A stretch of 64,000 nt of DNA, from IMG/VR virus record IMGVR_UViG_3300032073_000022, positions 1-64,000 of that record; one strand, 5' to 3'. The stretch is from a virus. Position 1 is the first letter of the stretch, and each line of letters opens with the position of its first letter. The position numbers and the translations under genes were made by a program. The notes beneath the pieces were generated by a model. The model was not told where the DNA came from and ran no database searches. It saw only the letters and a program-made list of their open reading frames with translations. Positions 61,690 to 64,000 of the stretch are shown here, one piece after another.

Positions 61690-63675
61690 TTAGTAAATAT
61701 CCTTCATGGAGTCTGTAAACCAATTTGGTCCGGAATACATATCTCCATTTTTCTCAGTTTTTTCCATTGTAGCGAAGCCTCCATAGAAGTTGTATATCGT
61801 GGCTTCTGGAAGTCTTGCTAGAGTTCTAGCGGCCATGTTAGCCATGATCAAGGAGGAGTAACGGTCTTTTCTTTGTTTACCCTTCTTCCCTGTTCCAATT
61901 ACGGTTTCCGGCGTATCCCATTTATCCCTGCCTGTAGCGGTCTGGGTTATTTGTATCATGGTGAGTTCGTCCTTTAGATCTTCTATTTCTAGAACACATT
62001 GTTCAAGCGTGTCAAACACTCTGCCTTTTAATCCGTCTTCTGCATTAGAAAGCCCTAATGTTATTGCGTCAAATCTAGGAAATAAAATAGCTTTATCTTC
62101 GAGGTCTTTTCTCAAGCCATGATTAGCTTCTGATAGCCAGTCATATTTAGCGAACTGGCACATTTCTAAAATATGGAGACCTCTATTATCATCCGTGTCC
62201 TTTGCTTTGTCTGGATCTATGGTTGGCCATATTGCAACTTCTCCGTCTTGTAGTTTGTCTGAGTCGTGTAGCGACTCCATGACAGCGATTCCACCGCCTT
62301 GTGCATCCATAGCTATATGTACACATGGGTACAATCTCATAAGGTCTCTGATTTTTCTTGCACAATAAGCATAAAAATCTGACTCGCTAGAAAAACCGGT
62401 CTTGACTTTCTTCTTGTGTTGCTCTCTATTTGTAGTCCAGCAATGAACTATACGTCTATGGTCCTCGTTTATTTCTAAAACCACAATACTAAAATTATCA
62501 ACCTCAGATGCTGGGTCAACGCCAAATATATACCTTTTATTTGTATCCCCTCTCAGACTAGCTTCAAATACTATATCTTCACCTTTGTTATTTTTTATTA
62601 TTGTTGAGTCATTAGATCCGTCGTTAGCAACGCAGGACTCAATGAGGGTACGCTTGAAGAACCCCTGAGAATCGCGTGTAAAGCACGCTCCGAACTCCAT
62701 TTGATATATTCCGGCGTGGACGGTTGCCTTCGATCTGGCGACCTGTGAGGCGTCCATAAAGCCTTCTGGCAAAAGCTCGTAGGGAACTCTGATGATTGAG
62801 TAATCTTTCCAGTTAAAGTCTTTTGGTGGATCTTCTCCAAATATCTCCCTAAGTCTATTCTCTTTACCCTGACTTTTGATTATAGTCTTCCATTTTTTCC
62901 AGTATTCAGCAAAATGATTGAAGTCATAATAAGCGGTTCCGGACAATATGATTTGGTTATTTTTTTTCTCTAGTACTGCGTCGGTCTCTTCATCCATTTC
63001 TATGCCAAGCTCTTTTGCCTTTTTCTTGGCTGCTATCTTTTTAACATTTTCTATAGGATCAGAGCTAACAGCAGCAAAGCCAGCGACAACTGTTTCAAAG
63101 ATATCCCTAGGAATGGAAGCGAACTCATCGCTAATAATATCATTAGCTCTCTGACCTCTAATCTTTTGTCCGTCACCCAAAGGGAGGCAAGTGACCCTAG
63201 AGCCATTGATACGCATAACACAACGGTCAACATCTCGTCTTGGTCCACTGTTTGCATCGCACATACTCCTTAGAACCGGTGAATTATTCCAGATTGTTTC
63301 CATATACTCAAAGAGGACTTTTGACTGACGAAAAGCGGCACCAACAACAACAACCTTTCTTTCAGGAAGAAGTAGTGCTCTTATCATAGAGTACAAGGAT
63401 AGGATAAATGACTTACCAAAACCACGGCTAGCTATAAGCATTGGAAAACGTCTATTCCACATCTCGCATAAGAACAACGCTTGAGATGGGAGTATGTTTA
63501 TATTGAAAACCTGTTTACAAAGAAAGGAGAAGTATTCTGGTCTTGTCATAAGCCAGAGCATCTTGTAATGATAATCGTCGTCGTTAAAGTTTACAAAATT
63601 GAATGGGTTAAATAGTTTAGATGTATCAGTATCTAAATTTAGCCAAGCTTCATCTATTTTTTTAAGGTCACTCAT
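61690..63675 (-). CDS. terL: Terminase large subunit
   Basis: A 661-residue protein with all key terminase parts. The ATPase has Walker A ASRGFGKS (82-89), Walker B DIISDE (179-184) and the coupling motif SGT (245-247). The nuclease domain shows RYIFGVDPASE (Asp387), a second acidic segment VHIAMDAQGGG and a later PRFDAITLG. It cuts concatemeric DNA and powers packaging through the portal. It starts directly after the stop of the ClpP-like gene (TAAATG), so translation is coupled. Full length for this family. No small terminase is visible in the window; it would lie to the right. Confidence 0.95.
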   Translation of the reverse strand: MSDLKKIDEAWLNLDTDTSKLFNPFNFVNFNDDDYHYKMLWLMTRPEYFSFLCKQVFNINILPSQALFLCEMWNRRFPMLIASRGFGKSFILSLYSMIRALLLPERKVVVVGAAFRQSKVLFEYMETIWNNSPVLRSMCDANSGPRRDVDRCVMRINGSRVTCLPLGDGQKIRGQRANDIISDEFASIPRDIFETVVAGFAAVSSDPIENVKKIAAKKKAKELGIEMDEETDAVLEKKNNQIILSGTAYYDFNHFAEYWKKWKTIIKSQGKENRLREIFGEDPPKDFNWKDYSIIRVPYELLPEGFMDASQVARSKATVHAGIYQMEFGACFTRDSQGFFKRTLIESCVANDGSNDSTIIKNNKGEDIVFEASLRGDTNKRYIFGVDPASEVDNFSIVVLEINEDHRRIVHCWTTNREQHKKKVKTGFSSESDFYAYCARKIRDLMRLYPCVHIAMDAQGGGIAVMESLHDSDKLQDGEVAIWPTIDPDKAKDTDDNRGLHILEMCQFAKYDWLSEANHGLRKDLEDKAILFPRFDAITLGLSNAEDGLKGRVFDTLEQCVLEIEDLKDELTMIQITQTATGRDKWDTPETVIGTGKKGKQRKDRYSSLIMANMAARTLARLPEATIYNFYGGFATMEKTEKNGDMYSGPNWFTDSMKDIY

Positions 63676-64000
63676 TTATTTTAAACTGTCTATGGAGTTA
63701 AATTTTCTTGTGTTTAGGACTAAGTCTGAAAAACCGTAATAAACTGACTCGTTGGCGTCTAGATACCAGTCGCCATCTTTTAGTTTTCTCTTCAGGTAAT
63801 TTTTGACCTTTTCAAATGTAGGTTCTGTGTATTGCTCTTTAAAGTATTTACCTTTAAGGCAACTTTGAGTGTAAATATCTAGCATTAGTTCTGTTATTCT
63901 TTTTTCAAACGCTGCACCCTTCTGAACGTCTAGGTAATTTCCGGAATAACCGCTAGAGCCAAAGTGACACATGAAATAAGAGTTCGGCATCATAACTCTT
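63676..64000 (-). CDS. ClpP-like serine peptidase, C-terminal part (N-terminus off window)
   Basis: The frame is open past the ATG at 63993 to the window edge, so this ATG is internal and the first visible codons read RVMMPNSYFMCHFGSSG. The pattern 'MPNSxFMxHxG' matches the ClpP block with the catalytic His. WYLDANESVYYGFSDLVL matches the final 'DxxxSAxEAVEYGLVD' block, and the Asp just before it (KDGDW) fits the third catalytic residue. The catalytic Ser would be to the right. Phage-coded ClpP-like proteins occur near terminase/portal genes, some as head proteases. Family call is by eye; role unsure. Confidence 0.72.
   Translation of the reverse strand, partial: RVMMPNSYFMCHFGSSGYSGNYLDVQKGAAFEKRITELMLDIYTQSCLKGKYFKEQYTEPTFEKVKNYLKRKLKDGDWYLDANESVYYGFSDLVLNTRKFNSIDSLK

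Noticed and set aside
1-64000. Many plus-strand frames of 60-210 codons across the window
   Set aside because: They lie opposite well-supported minus-strand genes, lack ribosome sites and recognisable domains, and follow the codon pattern of the antisense strand.

Overview
The window is a continuous block of virion-structure and assembly genes from a large tailed bacteriophage, uncultured-looking and AT-rich (roughly 40 % G+C by eye, not computed). Every supported gene lies on the minus strand, so transcription and genome order run from the right edge to the left edge. Both edges cut genes. I see no tRNA, rRNA, CRISPR array, integrase, insertion sequence or lysogeny gene. A siphovirus-type plan (terminase, portal, protease/scaffold, decoration, capsid, neck, tail tube, chaperone-position genes, long tape measure, tail tip) and no visible sheath gene suggest a long non-contractile tail. 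The sheath could lie outside the window. Fibre repeats resemble those of aquatic phages; the host cannot be named from the sequence.

Right part (64000-56400): the C-terminal half of a ClpP-like peptidase, large terminase, portal, a prohead protease fused to a coiled-coil scaffold with a second ribosome binding site inside the gene, a decoration-like protein and an HK97-fold capsid protein. A rho-independent terminator follows the capsid gene and is joined directly to a promoter-like motif.

Middle part (56400-28700): an unusually large appendage region, with giant fibre proteins sharing N-terminal domains, IGxxAG beta-roll repeats and tandem SG-rich repeats. In it lie a Cys/Thr-rich protein carrying a mini-intein, a glycosyltransferase, and a cassette of phosphoribosyltransferase-HAD fusion, methyltransferase and sulfotransferase. 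Small head-tail connector-type genes, including two very short translationally coupled ones, sit between the fibre genes.

Left part (28700-1): neck/tail completion genes, a duplicated-domain tail tube protein, three genes in the tail-chaperone position, a 2218-residue tape measure, and a 4194-residue giant with seven FG-GAP propeller repeats, followed by tail-tip/baseplate-like proteins.

The genes are tightly packed with many 1-8 base start/stop overlaps, indicating coupled translation. Five of the few true spacers carry the same nine-base motif GTGTATAAT in the sense direction, the best candidate for the phage late promoter. The modification enzymes embedded among Ser-Gly and poly-Thr rich appendage genes suggest, as a hypothesis, that this virion decorates its fibres with modified glycans.
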